Numbered from the stretch's first letter, positions 26,713 through 36,491 are shown. The stretch: 64,000 nucleotides of DNA from Luteibaculum oceani (GCF_007995015.1 NZ_VORB01000005.1:124001-188000); one strand, 5' to 3'. Made by a program: numbers and translations. The notes: generated by a model from the sequence alone, not told the origin.

Positions 26713-28740
26713 CTATGGATTAACAGGTGGGGTATAAATCCTAGAACTCACTCTATTTCCACTAATATCTAGATACCAATCTGCATTTTGCTGACCTCCA
26801 CTTTGAGCCCAGTTTACGAAATTTAGGTATGCATCTCTAATATCTTCCGTTTCACGAGGATAATCAAATCCACCACCAGGGATATGTAGACCCCAGGGCA
26901 AATTTGTTACGGTTTTGTAATATTTACCAGTAACAATGTCTGTATCATCATCTCCAACACCGAAGTAACTGTGGTCTACCATACTTGTAGGTACCAAATC
27001 GGGGAGGTGTACCTCACGACCTCTCACAACAGGTTCGTTTGGTTTATTAACATATATAAAAGGGTTATAGGGCGGGAAGCCAATATCACCTAAAGGCTGC
27101 GGCGTACTAAATCCTATACTCAAATCAAATGTCACAGGGTTTACATAAGGTGCACCAACAACGGTATTAACAAAATCGCTTGTAGGCTTCATGTGCACCT
27201 TCGCATTTTCGAAAAGTAAGAAGGTAGCGAAAGTATTCCCTAACTCTTGACTTCCTGTAGCGTTACCATTTAAACTCAGTGAAGATGACGCTATATCTCC
27301 AGGAGCCACATTATCCAATTGAATTCCAAATCCATTGTTAAATCCAGCACCATTAGCCTTTAGGGTAAAGGTTCCAAAAATATCCACGACTTCATTACTG
27401 GCATTTGTAGTTTGGGTCAAGGTGTAATCGAAAACCATATCGTTAAAATCGTAATCTCCTTCATGAGGCCACAAATCTTCATATGCTAAAGTTCCTTGGT
27501 ATTCGGTGTCTGCTACTCTAGCAGGATCGTTTGGATAATCGTCATTACAATCGTCCACTCCGTCGTTATCGCTATCATCACAAGGAACTAAACCATATAA
27601 TCCCGTTTTGTCTAGACCGGTGAATGGGTTCGCTGTGTAGTAGAAAATACAATCGTTAAAGTCGTTGTCACAAGAAGGATTCTGTCTATTCACATCCTCA
27701 AAACCAACCACCACTAATTGGCGATTTGGATCTAACAACTGAACGTTATGTGGACGAAGGCTATCCACAGTCTCTGGGTTCCACTCATTATTAGAGTATA
27801 ATTTGGTTCTATCAGTTAGTACTTGGTTGTTTTTAAATGCATTTTGTAACAGCACCCAACCAATTGAAACACCTGCTGGAAATATTCCTAAACAAACCTT
27901 ATCTCCAGCCTGCAATCCTCCACCCGAATTCAATAATGAAGCATTTGGGAAAATCACAAAAATTGAGTCAATATCATTTGGAGAAGCTGGTGGATTATCG
28001 GTATCATAAACATAAAACCCTAGGGAATTAGTAAATCCCGCACCTTCGCTAATAAAGGTTACCCAAACCTGTGATAATTCAACTATTGTAGCATCGGTTG
28101 CTCCACTAGCCGCTACATTTGGCGCATCTCCACCAGAATTTGGTAGCGCCCCATTAATGTCGTTTAGTAAATCTGTAGACACAACATCGCCCGGAACCTC
28201 CAAATTTGCCGGTACTCCATTTGCATCATAAGTACTCATTAAAAAGAAGTTGGATGAACCAATACGAGTTTTTGCATTTCCAGATTTCCATCTTGCCGAA
28301 GCATTGGATGCAAATTGCCTGTTGGCTTTCTGGGATCCTCCAAAAGTGATATTCAACTTACCGTTGTTAATTCCCACGGTTTGGTTGTTGGCAAAACCAA
28401 CAAAACCAAGCTGCACGAAGACCTCATTTAAATAGGTCGGTACGTGTAACCATGATTTTAAATTTCCTTGTGGATCGGTATATCCTTTACCCAAAAGTAC
28501 ACCACCGTCTACGGGGTCTTTGGAGTAAAATCTTACACTTTTATAAGCTAAAGGTCTGTTTTCCAGATCTGAAACTTGAATGTTTACCTCAACATTTTTA
28601 GTTGTTTCATAACTAAAACCATCGGGGACTACCATATCTGCTGTTCCAGGATTTGCGATGGGTTTTTCATTAACCACATACTTTTTACATCCTAGAAGCA
28701 ACAAAAATGAGAGGGCTAAAATTTGGGTTAGAGTTTTCAT
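26713..28740 (-). CDS. LruC-domain lipoprotein
   Basis: 675 residues from the Met at 28740, giving a lipoprotein signal (MKTLTQILALSFLLLLGC, Cys18); the 29-codon upstream extension lacks any signal. An early Ig-like region is followed by a DUF4114-like segment (around FTNSLGFYVYDTDNPP and CDNDFNDCIFYYT), a Ca-binding-type run DDSDNDGVDDCNDDYPNDP, and the LruC domain starting YEDLWPHEGDYDFNDMVFDY. The name comes from a leptospiral surface lipoprotein; the function of the domain is unknown. It is probably exposed at the outer membrane, with Asp-rich stretches suggesting calcium binding. Confidence 0.85.
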   Translation of the reverse strand: MKTLTQILALSFLLLLGCKKYVVNEKPIANPGTADMVVPDGFSYETTKNVEVNIQVSDLENRPLAYKSVRFYSKDPVDGGVLLGKGYTDPQGNLKSWLHVPTYLNEVFVQLGFVGFANNQTVGINNGKLNITFGGSQKANRQFASNASARWKSGNAKTRIGSSNFFLMSTYDANGVPANLEVPGDVVSTDLLNDINGALPNSGGDAPNVAASGATDATIVELSQVWVTFISEGAGFTNSLGFYVYDTDNPPASPNDIDSIFVIFPNASLLNSGGGLQAGDKVCLGIFPAGVSIGWVLLQNAFKNNQVLTDRTKLYSNNEWNPETVDSLRPHNVQLLDPNRQLVVVGFEDVNRQNPSCDNDFNDCIFYYTANPFTGLDKTGLYGLVPCDDSDNDGVDDCNDDYPNDPARVADTEYQGTLAYEDLWPHEGDYDFNDMVFDYTLTQTTNASNEVVDIFGTFTLKANGAGFNNGFGIQLDNVAPGDIASSSLSLNGNATGSQELGNTFATFLLFENAKVHMKPTSDFVNTVVGAPYVNPVTFDLSIGFSTPQPLGDIGFPPYNPFIYVNKPNEPVVRGREVHLPDLVPTSMVDHSYFGVGDDDTDIVTGKYYKTVTNLPWGLHIPGGGFDYPRETEDIRDAYLNFVNWAQSGGQQNADWYLDISGNRVSSRIYTPPVNP

Positions 28741-28971
28741 AATTGGAGCTATATCAGGGAGTAAAAGTGCCTTGGAAGCAACGGATTTCAAATGACCACT
28801 GCTATATATGGCCATAACCTTACTCACAGATTAGGTATGATATACCTCTTAAAAAATGTAGGGAATCAAAAGTTTTTTATTCAAAACCCTTGGTATTTCT
28901 GCCTTTGGCCCTAACTAATGAAAATCAGTTTTTGGAACTGGAATCTAAAAAAGAAGGTAATACCCTGGTAA

Positions 28972-29472
28972 TCAATTGAGAATGATAGCCTCCGTAGTAG
29001 CCTTACCCACGTTAAGGGCCCTGTCGTACAACTCAACTTCAAAACGAACGGTATCGGCATTTCCAGACCCAAGAGCAAAAGGTAAATCCACATTGATTTC
29101 TCCTTCCAAGGTCTTATCTCTTCCATCCGTCTCAAGAACAGGAATGCGATAGGCAAAAGGGTTTATGGTATCTCCGGTTTGAGGGTCTATGTTGAGATAA
29201 ACTCGCTTCCAGGCTCCATTTCGGAATTCGAAGTAATTGAAATACAAATTGGAATGGAAATAAGAAGCTTTATCAAAAGGTGGGAAAGTATCACCTGGAT
29301 TAAGACCAATGTCCCCGTCTCCATCGGTAAATACAATAGTAAAGCGAGCAGAATCGGTAAAAACTACCGTTCGTACTTCACTAATAACAGGCTCGGGCGG
29401 CAAGTCTGTATTTTTTAAACAAGCCAAGAACATGCAAGAAGCCAATACGGCAAATACTACCCGAAATTTCAT
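28972..29472 (-). CDS. Secreted lipoprotein of unknown function
   Basis: 166 residues. Signal peptide with lipobox MFLAC (Cys18). The mature part contains TIVFTDGDGDIGL, an Asp-rich motif common in small Bacteroidota lipoproteins, and ends in beta-strand-like sequence (RFEVELYDRALNVGKAT). I cannot name a characterised family. It lies upstream of the LruC gene on the same strand with 231 bases between, and its start is 22 bases from the divergent start of the LuxE-like gene. Confidence 0.85.
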   Translation of the reverse strand: MKFRVVFAVLASCMFLACLKNTDLPPEPVISEVRTVVFTDSARFTIVFTDGDGDIGLNPGDTFPPFDKASYFHSNLYFNYFEFRNGAWKRVYLNIDPQTGDTINPFAYRIPVLETDGRDKTLEGEINVDLPFALGSGNADTVRFEVELYDRALNVGKATTEAIILN

Positions 29473-29493
29473 AATCCAAAAATAACGTATTTA

Positions 29494-30516
29494 TTGGCGT
29501 TATTTGCGCTAAAATCGCCGGCATTGGTAAAACCAGATTTTAACGAAATTCTTTCCGCCACCAGCTCAAACCCCTCAGATTTTGAGCACTGTGCATTGGA
29601 AGTATTTAAGTTCCAATACCAACATAACGAGATTTATCAATCCTATTGTATGTTAATTGGCAAAAATTGGAAAGAGGTTAATACCGTAAAGGAAATTCCC
29701 TTTTTGCCTATTTCGTTTTTCAAAACACATAAAGTTGTTTCCGGTTCTAATGGGCACAAGCTTTGCTTCGAAAGTAGTGGAACAACAAAAACCAACACCA
29801 GTAAGCACTTTATTCTAAATCCATCCACTTACGAGTCTAGCCTTTTAAATGGTTTTGAACGTGTTTTTGGGCCCGCACAAGACTGGGTTATTCTTGCCCT
29901 TTTACCTGGTTATTTGGAGCGTAAAAATGCTTCGTTGGTGTACATGGTCAATCAGCTTATATCTAAAAACAAAAGTGGGGAGGGTGCCTTTTACCTGAAT
30001 GAAATTGACCGTCTTTTTGAAGATATCAACTCCTACTTATCCCAAGAGAAAAAGGTTCTTCTTTGGGGGGTAACGCATGCCTTATTGGAAGCCTCTGAAA
30101 AATTGGGCAAACAAAGCTGGAATAATCTCCATATCATGGAAACTGGAGGGATGAAAGGTAAAAGGAAAGAAATTATCCGACCAGAACTCCACCAATTACT
30201 ACACAAACATTACGGAACCACGCACATATTCAGCGAATACGGAATGACGGAATTATTGTCTCAAGCCTATTTCACCGATGGCGTTTTTACACCTGCTCCA
30301 TGGATGGGGATTCAAATTAGAGATATCAGAGACCCATTTTCAGTTTTATCTCCCGGAAAATCGGGAGCAATAAATGTGATCGATTTGGCCAATATAGACA
30401 GCTGTAGTTTTATCGCAACCGATGACATTGGCGTTAAAACCAACGCTACTCAGTTTAATGTTTTGGGAAGACTAGATAACAGCGAAGCTCGAGGTTGTAA
30501 TTTAATGCTTGCCTAA
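29494..30516 (+). CDS. LuxE/PaaK-like acyl-adenylate-forming enzyme
   Basis: 340 residues, close to acyl-protein synthetase LuxE. ATP-binding motif FESSGTTKTNTSKH near 92-105 and YGMTELLSQAYF near 250 are the adenylate-forming signatures. LuxE-like enzymes activate a fatty acid to acyl-AMP and hand it to a protein or CoA; the substrate here is unknown. No ATG lies in the first 50 codons; TTG 29494 is the most plausible start (GTG/TTG alternatives exist). The 3' end overlaps the converging transporter gene by 15 bp. Confidence 0.82.
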   Translation: MALFALKSPALVKPDFNEILSATSSNPSDFEHCALEVFKFQYQHNEIYQSYCMLIGKNWKEVNTVKEIPFLPISFFKTHKVVSGSNGHKLCFESSGTTKTNTSKHFILNPSTYESSLLNGFERVFGPAQDWVILALLPGYLERKNASLVYMVNQLISKNKSGEGAFYLNEIDRLFEDINSYLSQEKKVLLWGVTHALLEASEKLGKQSWNNLHIMETGGMKGKRKEIIRPELHQLLHKHYGTTHIFSEYGMTELLSQAYFTDGVFTPAPWMGIQIRDIRDPFSVLSPGKSGAINVIDLANIDSCSFIATDDIGVKTNATQFNVLGRLDNSEARGCNLMLA

Positions 30517-31626
30517 AAGCGCATCGTGAATAGTTGGATTTACCGCCAAGGCGATAATAATAGAAACCGCAAGTCCAATTAGTGCATAAAGCATATCTCT
30601 TCCAACAATCTTGAACGATTGTTTAACGTGCTTTTTACCCGATTTCTTTCTAAGAATATTAATGGCAATTTCTCTACCCCCTAAGACCCCAAGGAAAACC
30701 CAGGTAGTAGAAAGCGGAACCGTTGAAATGAATAGCTTATAAATAAGCAGAAGTGCATAGATAAAGTCGACAAAAGTTGCGGCTCTAACATCTTCTAACC
30801 TTGTTTTTTCGGTTACAATTCCTTGAATCTTATCACCTTTTAGATAGAAAATCACTCCTAAGCCAAGGAAAATAACCGCTGCAAAACCAAGAAATTGGAC
30901 TCCATCTAACTGGCGAGGTAAATACACCGCAATGTTAGCGGCGTCCTGCATAATCCAAACCGACCAAAGCGTACCTGAAGTAATCCACTGAATAATGGTC
31001 CAAGCTCTATGACTTTTCCTATGCTTAAACCACTTTCGGATGTAGTTATAGCTAATTGCCCAGATAACTCCAGACACAATAAAAGCCATGGCATATCCAG
31101 ACAAGGATTTAGCTAATACTGATGTAATTCCACTTGAAGTTGCACTGAAGGATGACAACAATAAGAATGTGGTTGACACCGGCATTCTTAAACGCGTTAT
31201 GATCAATAAAAATAGCGGGGCAACTACCTGCAAATAAGAAAAGGATTCCGGGTGAGGATATTTACTTCCTCCCTTTCCATCGCTTAAGCGCTGATAGGTA
31301 ACATCGCCATCAAATTCGAAAAAGCTATACGTAACCGTAAGTAAAAACAAGCCTCCGATAAACAGCCATAAAATCCACCATTTGGTTTTTTGGTTAGAAC
31401 CAATAAATGTTCCAATGGTTTGAATACTATCGTTGGCAACTGCAGCGTAACCTGCAAAAGCGAAACCTATCCACATGGCAATGTTGCGTTGCTGATAGAA
31501 AAGAGCAGACACAATAAATCCAACCAAAATCAGAGATAAAAAGATTTTCTCTGTGCGGATTAATTCAACTAGTTGAAAATTTCTAGAGGAAAGAGAATTG
31601 GATGTTTTCGGTGGCTTCCTACTCAT
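30502..31626 (-). CDS. PiT-like inorganic phosphate transporter homologue, divergent
   Basis: 374 residues with roughly nine to ten membrane helices after a Ser-rich N-terminus. Two PiT-type signatures are recognisable: AAVANDSIQTIGTFIGSN (compare ANDVANxxGT) with MPVSTTFLLLSSFSATSSG, and in the second half STVPLSTTWVFLGVLGGREI. This internal duplication with PxSTT motifs suggests a PiT-family permease, but overall it is divergent and may carry another anion. A Na/Pi symporter lies ~4 kb away. Confidence 0.7.
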   Translation of the reverse strand: MSRKPPKTSNSLSSRNFQLVELIRTEKIFLSLILVGFIVSALFYQQRNIAMWIGFAFAGYAAVANDSIQTIGTFIGSNQKTKWWILWLFIGGLFLLTVTYSFFEFDGDVTYQRLSDGKGGSKYPHPESFSYLQVVAPLFLLIITRLRMPVSTTFLLLSSFSATSSGITSVLAKSLSGYAMAFIVSGVIWAISYNYIRKWFKHRKSHRAWTIIQWITSGTLWSVWIMQDAANIAVYLPRQLDGVQFLGFAAVIFLGLGVIFYLKGDKIQGIVTEKTRLEDVRAATFVDFIYALLLIYKLFISTVPLSTTWVFLGVLGGREIAINILRKKSGKKHVKQSFKIVGRDMLYALIGLAVSIIIALAVNPTIHDALLGKH

Positions 31627-31689
31627 GTGGTGTAAAGGTATTACGGCTTAACGCTGCATATATTACCTGAATGTTAATTCCTTCTTTTT

Positions 31690-32964
31690 CTAGTTTTTAA
31701 CCACTACTAAAAAGTAGTTTTTCTTTCCTCGTTGCAAAAGTACATACTTATTGTTGAGTAGGATAGATTCATCCACTTTAAAATCTTCTTTAATCTTCTC
31801 TTTATTCAGCGATAAGGAATTCTCTTTAAATGCCCTTCTAGCTTCCCCTTTCGATTTTAAAAAGCCCGATTCATCGGAAAACAACTCAATCGCATCAATT
31901 TCCCCAAGCCTTGCCCGATCTATTTCGGCCTGAGGTACACCCTCAAAAACCTCTAAGAATGCACGCTCGCTAAGTGATTTCAAATCATCTGAGGTAGATT
32001 TCCCAAACAGTATTCCACTTGCTTTTACGGCCTGATCTAAATCTTCCTGACTGTGCACTCTTATAGTAAGTTCCTCGGCCAATGCCTTTTGCAGGGCCCT
32101 AGCTCCTGGGTTTTCATTGTGCTCGGCTATAATCCCCAAAATCTCGTCCTTAGACTTTAGGCTAAGAATTTTAATTAATTTCTCTGCGTCCTCATCTGCC
32201 GTTCGAAGAAGGAACTGATAAAATTGATAGGGTGAAGTTTTCTCGGCATCCAACCAAACATTTCCCTGTTCTGATTTCCCAAACTTGGTTCCATCAGACT
32301 TGGTCATTAGAGGACATGTAATAGCATGCGCTTCACCACCAGCAACACGTCTGATCAATTCAGTTCCGGTAGTAATATTTCCCCATTGATCTGATCCTCC
32401 CATTTGCAGAACACAATCCTCATTCTGGTATAAATGCAAAAAATCGTAGCCCTGAATAAGTTGATAGGTAAATTCGGTAAAAGAAATCCCGGTTTCCAAT
32501 CTATTTTTTACCGAGTCTTTGGCCATCATGTAATTAACCGAAATGTGTTTTCCAGTATTTCTAATAAACTCCAAAAAGCCCATCCCCTGGAACCAATCGT
32601 AGTTATTTACCAGTTTGGCTGCATTTTCCCCTTTGAAATCGAGGAATTTTTCTAATTGCTTTTTAATACAATCTTGATTGTGTCTTAACTCTTCTAAATC
32701 GAGTAAATTTCTTTCGGCAGATTTCCCACTTGGATCTCCAATCATACCGGTTGCACCACCTACCAATGCGATAGGTTTATGCCCCATACGTTGAAAATGT
32801 ACAAGCATCATAATAGCAACCATGTTTCCTAAATGCAGAGAATCTGCACTGGGATCAAAACCCGTATACCCTACCTTAGAACCCTTTGATAACAAGGCTT
32901 CTACATCGGGAGTCGCATTTTGAAACATGCCTCTCCATTTTAATTCGTCAACATAATTGCTCAT
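31690..32964 (-). CDS. tyrS: Tyrosyl-tRNA synthetase
   Basis: 424 residues, class I synthetase. HIGH-type motif HLGN (44-47) after GFDPSADSL, tyrosine site [12 protein letters not shown] and [15 protein letters not shown]-type motif KFGKS, and a C-terminal S4 RNA-binding domain (~360-424). Charges tRNA-Tyr. The start is reliable: it follows a plausible -7 element by ~20 bases. Confidence 0.98.
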   Translation of the reverse strand: MSNYVDELKWRGMFQNATPDVEALLSKGSKVGYTGFDPSADSLHLGNMVAIMMLVHFQRMGHKPIALVGGATGMIGDPSGKSAERNLLDLEELRHNQDCIKKQLEKFLDFKGENAAKLVNNYDWFQGMGFLEFIRNTGKHISVNYMMAKDSVKNRLETGISFTEFTYQLIQGYDFLHLYQNEDCVLQMGGSDQWGNITTGTELIRRVAGGEAHAITCPLMTKSDGTKFGKSEQGNVWLDAEKTSPYQFYQFLLRTADEDAEKLIKILSLKSKDEILGIIAEHNENPGARALQKALAEELTIRVHSQEDLDQAVKASGILFGKSTSDDLKSLSERAFLEVFEGVPQAEIDRARLGEIDAIELFSDESGFLKSKGEARRAFKENSLSLNKEKIKEDFKVDESILLNNKYVLLQRGKKNYFLVVVKN

Positions 32965-32983
32965 TTCTTGTTACATTTTCGGG

Positions 32984-32991
32984 CAAATATA
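32984..32991 (-). promoter_or_regulatory. Candidate -7 box of tyrS
   Basis: On the minus strand TATATTTG fits the Bacteroidota -7 consensus TAnnTTTG and lies 20 bases before the tyrS ATG. No matching -33 TTTG at the expected distance was found. Confidence 0.4.
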
Positions 32992-33038
32992 ATATTTGGG
33001 CTGCCCTTAGAAAGAAATTAACCCCTGTAAGTGTAAAG

Positions 33039-34025
33039 ATGTTAGTTGTTAGTGGAGCAAATGGATTCTTAGGAAGCCATTTTATGATAGAGTGTATACG
33101 CAGGAAAAAGCGCATTACAGGATTGGTAAGACCCAATGCAGACCGGTCTTATTTTAATTCATTGGTACAGCATTACCAGATTAATTCTGAAGATTTAAAT
33201 CTGGTGAATTGGTGCGAAATAGATTATAATGATCCTTTTGAAGTAAGAGAGAAACTGGCAGACCACAAGGTTTTTGTCCACTGTGCTGGGCTCATCTGTT
33301 TCGATAACTCTTATAAAGACGACCTTATTGAAGCGAACAGAGATCTTACCGAATCTCTAGTAAACGCTTGCATTGACCTAAAATTCGAGAAATTCATCTA
33401 CCTGAGTTCTATCGCGACCTGCTCCTACATGAGCAACATGCAAGGTAAACTCGAGGATAAATTCGATAGCGCATATGGTCTTAGCAAATTCCTTGGCGAG
33501 TTAGAGGTACTTAGGGGAGAGGAAGAAGGATTGGAAGGGATAATTGTAAGGCCCGGTGTGGTTTTGGGGCCTCCTCCTCCAAACAACGAATTTCATCAAC
33601 TTTTTAGCTGGATAAAAAAAGGTTGGACATACGCTCCCGTTGGTTCCACAGGTTTTGTAGAAATTATAGATCTAGCAAATTACGTGGCTGATTTAGCGGA
33701 TGGTAAAGAAGTAGTAGATAATACCGCAGTGAGTAGTTCCTTTAAATTTGCAGAGCTAAATGCTGCTATTGCAAAACACCTGGGCATCTCCAAAAAGGTT
33801 AAACCTCTTTCATCCGCCTTACTAAAGGCAGGAAGTTTCATAACTAAGATTGTTTACGGATTCAGTAAGGAACCACAACCCCTACCTAAACCAGCTGTTG
33901 ATGCATTAATAAGCGATAGCCAATACGATTCTCCAGAGTTTGCTACCCATTATGGATCAAAGCAAAGTCCCGAGCTTATTACGGAAAACATGGTAAGCTA
34001 CCTTAAGTCTTTTGGAAAGTCGTAG
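33039..34025 (+). CDS. NAD(P)-dependent epimerase/dehydratase (extended SDR)
   Basis: 328 residues from ATG 33039 (MLVVSGANGFLGSHF); the 51-codon upstream extension overlaps tyrS in antisense. Rossmann motif GANGFLG (6-12), HCAGLI, and the YGLSKFLGE active-site Tyr-Lys pair are those of extended short-chain dehydrogenases. Similar to dihydroflavonol-reductase-like and sugar-nucleotide epimerases; the substrate is unknown. The 3' end overlaps the converging DUF4296 gene by 28 bp. Confidence 0.92.
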   Translation: MLVVSGANGFLGSHFMIECIRRKKRITGLVRPNADRSYFNSLVQHYQINSEDLNLVNWCEIDYNDPFEVREKLADHKVFVHCAGLICFDNSYKDDLIEANRDLTESLVNACIDLKFEKFIYLSSIATCSYMSNMQGKLEDKFDSAYGLSKFLGELEVLRGEEEGLEGIIVRPGVVLGPPPPNNEFHQLFSWIKKGWTYAPVGSTGFVEIIDLANYVADLADGKEVVDNTAVSSSFKFAELNAAIAKHLGISKKVKPLSSALLKAGSFITKIVYGFSKEPQPLPKPAVDALISDSQYDSPEFATHYGSKQSPELITENMVSYLKSFGKS

Positions 34026-34405
34026 GTTTTAAGCGAATCGGATTTAATTCTAGCTTCCAATCTGCTTAACTTCTCTAAACATTGATCGTAGATGCGCTCT
34101 ATACGTTGAAAATCTCTACCTAAGGCAACGTAAGCCATTTCGAATTCCTTTGGGGTTAGGCCATAGTGTGCGACAATGGTAGAATCCATCCAGCGCACTT
34201 CGTCTACTATGTTCTTTTTTGCCACCTGACGCTTATTCTTAAGCGCCTCGGCAAAATATAACTCCGTAATAAGATTTACCCAGGTGGTATCGTGAATTTT
34301 TGGAATTTTCTGGGTCTGTTTACTCTTGTTATCCTGAGGAGCGTTGCTTGAACAAGCAACTGCAAAAGCAGCTACAAATCCCAGGAAAATTATTAATACC
34401 CTCAT
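33998..34405 (-). CDS. DUF4296 lipoprotein
   Basis: 135 residues. Signal peptide with lipobox AVAC (Cys18), then a helical domain with LITELYFAEALKNKRQV and STIVAHYGLTPKEFEMAYVA typical of DUF4296, a small Bacteroidota family of unknown role. It starts 1 base after the stop of the dihydroorotase gene upstream on the same strand. Confidence 0.9.
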   Translation of the reverse strand: MRVLIIFLGFVAAFAVACSSNAPQDNKSKQTQKIPKIHDTTWVNLITELYFAEALKNKRQVAKKNIVDEVRWMDSTIVAHYGLTPKEFEMAYVALGRDFQRIERIYDQCLEKLSRLEARIKSDSLKTYDFPKDLR

Positions 34406-34406
34406 C

Positions 34407-35741
34407 TTACTTTCGATAGAAACTCAAACGCATTCCCGGCTCAGAAAACTGCACTTTTCCATTGGCATAAACCGAATTTCCATTTACCCAAGTCTCTTCT
34501 ATTTTATGCGAAAAGTTCTCTCCCTCAAAAGGCGACCAACCGCATTTGTAGAGTATATTTTCTTTAGAAACCTTCCAGGAGTTTTCTGATACTAGAACCA
34601 AATCAGCAAAATTCCCTTCCTCTATAAATCCACGATCATCGATCATGAATCTTTTTGCCACATTCTCGGCGGCCTTTTCTGCTATAAGTTCGTAGGTAAA
34701 TACGCCCTGCTTAACCAGCTCTAACAAAGCCACAAAGGCATGCTGAACCAATGGCCCACCGGAAGGAGCATTCCAGTAATTATTACTTTTTTCCTCTAGT
34801 GTATGAGGTGCATGATCGGTTGCTAAGACATCTATTTGCCCATTAACCACCGCATTGCGAATAGCAGTTCTATCGCTTTCTTTTTTAACCGCAGGGTTCC
34901 ACTTTATGTGAGTTCCCTTGGTGTCGTAATCTTTATCTGTGAACCACAGGTGATGCACACAAGCCTCGGCTGTAATGTGCTTATCTTCTAGTGGCAAATT
35001 AGAGAACAGCTCAATTTCCTTGGCGGTTGAAATATGAAGAATGTGGAGATTTGCCTTGTATTTCTTGGCCAGCTCCACCGCTTTAGAAGAAGATAGGTAA
35101 CAAGCCTCTTCGCTTCTAATTATTGGGTGTTGACGGATTGGAACATTGTCTCCAAATTGATCCTTAGCCCTTTGGGAATTTGCTCGGATGGTTGCTTCAT
35201 CCTCACAGTGGGTAGCAATTAACATGCTACTTTTAGAAAATATCCCCTCCAGAACTTCTTCTTTATCCACCAACATGTTCCCCGTTGATGATCCCATGAA
35301 AATCTTCAATCCACAAACTTTGGTTGGATCCGTTTTAAGGGCTTCATCCAAATTATCGTTAGACACCCCCATAAAAAAGCTGTAGTTAGCTGGAGACACC
35401 TTTGCGGCTATGTCGTATTTATCTTGAAGTAATTCTTGGGTAATAGCGGCTGGCTTGGTATTGGGCATTTCCATAAAACTGGTAATACCTCCTGCCACTG
35501 CAGCTGCCGATTCTGTTTTAATGTTGGCCTTATGTGTTAATCCTGGTTCGCGAAAATGCACCTGATCATCTATCATACCAGGGAATAAAAGCTTCCCTTT
35601 TCCATCAACCACTCTATGCGCGCCTTCTGGGGTAATGTTAGATCCTATTTTGGCAATTCTTCCATCCTTTATTAATAGGTCTCCTTCTACAATTCCCGAT
35701 GATCTTACTATGCGTACTTCCTTGATTAACGTTTGACTCAT
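34407..35741 (-). CDS. pyrC: Dihydroorotase (amidohydrolase family), HxH first His replaced by Gln
   Basis: 444 residues. Closes carbamoyl-aspartate to dihydroorotate in pyrimidine synthesis. GMIDDQVHFREPGLTHK (55-71), EMPNTKPAA, GLKIFMGSSTGNMLV (containing the bridging-Lys region), ATHCEDE, LHILHIST and DVLATDHAPHT match the family. At the metal motif DxHxH the first His is Gln60, with His62 kept; the same QVH form is known to me from other Bacteroidota dihydroorotases. A non-DHOase amidohydrolase remains possible. The 5' end overlaps the glycosyltransferase gene by 4 bp. Confidence 0.88.
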   Translation of the reverse strand: MSQTLIKEVRIVRSSGIVEGDLLIKDGRIAKIGSNITPEGAHRVVDGKGKLLFPGMIDDQVHFREPGLTHKANIKTESAAAVAGGITSFMEMPNTKPAAITQELLQDKYDIAAKVSPANYSFFMGVSNDNLDEALKTDPTKVCGLKIFMGSSTGNMLVDKEEVLEGIFSKSSMLIATHCEDEATIRANSQRAKDQFGDNVPIRQHPIIRSEEACYLSSSKAVELAKKYKANLHILHISTAKEIELFSNLPLEDKHITAEACVHHLWFTDKDYDTKGTHIKWNPAVKKESDRTAIRNAVVNGQIDVLATDHAPHTLEEKSNNYWNAPSGGPLVQHAFVALLELVKQGVFTYELIAEKAAENVAKRFMIDDRGFIEEGNFADLVLVSENSWKVSKENILYKCGWSPFEGENFSHKIEETWVNGNSVYANGKVQFSEPGMRLSFYRK

Positions 35742-36454
35742 AACTTCATAAATTTCATTTTAAGTACACCTACAACGGCTTCCTTAAAAATGCCCATACT
35801 CATTTTGGAAACTCCAAATCTTCTATCTACAAAGGTTATAGGCACTTCTTTTACCCAAAACCCCTTTTTATGGGCTCTATATTTCATTTCAATTTGGAAG
35901 GCATATCCAATAAAACGCACGCGGTTAAGGTCTATTGATTTTAACACCTTAGCTGTGTAACAAATAAACCCAGCCGTGGTGTCTTTAATGGGTACCCATA
36001 GAATTATCCTTACATACAAACTAGCGAAGTATGACATAAGAATTCTATCCACTGGCCAGTTACTAACTCTACCTCCTTTACAATATCTGGATCCAACGGC
36101 TACATCTCCCCCATTTTGGCATGCTTGCCTTAGTCGGATTAAATCTTTGGGATTGTGCGAAAAATCCGCATCCATTTCAAAGATGTACTCGTAGCCGTTA
36201 TCTAAACCTATTTTAAAGCCTTCGATATAGGCAGTACCCAATCCCATTTTTCCCGCGCGAGGATGCAGGAATAGGCGGTCTGGAAATTCTTTTTGGAGTT
36301 CGCGAACGATATCTTGGGTTCCATCGGGGGAGTTATCATCCACAATGAGTATATGGAACGGGTGTTCCTCAGAGAACACAGCCCTAACAATATTTTCTAC
36401 GTTTTCCCGCTCGTTATATGTGGGGATGATGACCAGACTATCCGACACGTCCAA
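35738..36454 (-). CDS. Polyprenol monophosphomannose synthase-like glycosyltransferase (GT2)
   Basis: 238 residues, no membrane anchor. VIIPTYNERENVENIVR at the N-terminus, HILIVDDNSPDGTQ, FEMDADFSHNPKDL (DxD region) and GSRYCKGGRVSNWP are the DPM1 signatures. Transfers mannose or a similar sugar from GDP/UDP to a polyprenyl phosphate at the inner membrane, supplying periplasmic glycosylation. Co-transcribed with dihydroorotase and DUF4296 by overlap. Confidence 0.92.
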   Translation of the reverse strand: MDVSDSLVIIPTYNERENVENIVRAVFSEEHPFHILIVDDNSPDGTQDIVRELQKEFPDRLFLHPRAGKMGLGTAYIEGFKIGLDNGYEYIFEMDADFSHNPKDLIRLRQACQNGGDVAVGSRYCKGGRVSNWPVDRILMSYFASLYVRIILWVPIKDTTAGFICYTAKVLKSIDLNRVRFIGYAFQIEMKYRAHKKGFWVKEVPITFVDRRFGVSKMSMGIFKEAVVGVLKMKFMKL

Positions 36455-36491
36455 AAATTTCCGCTAAATATAGCATTACTAAATACATTGC

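Noticed and set aside
28911-29156. 81-codon minus-strand frame overlapping the small lipoprotein gene
   Set aside because: Same strand but different frame from the lipoprotein at 28972-29472, which has a clear signal peptide and lipobox.
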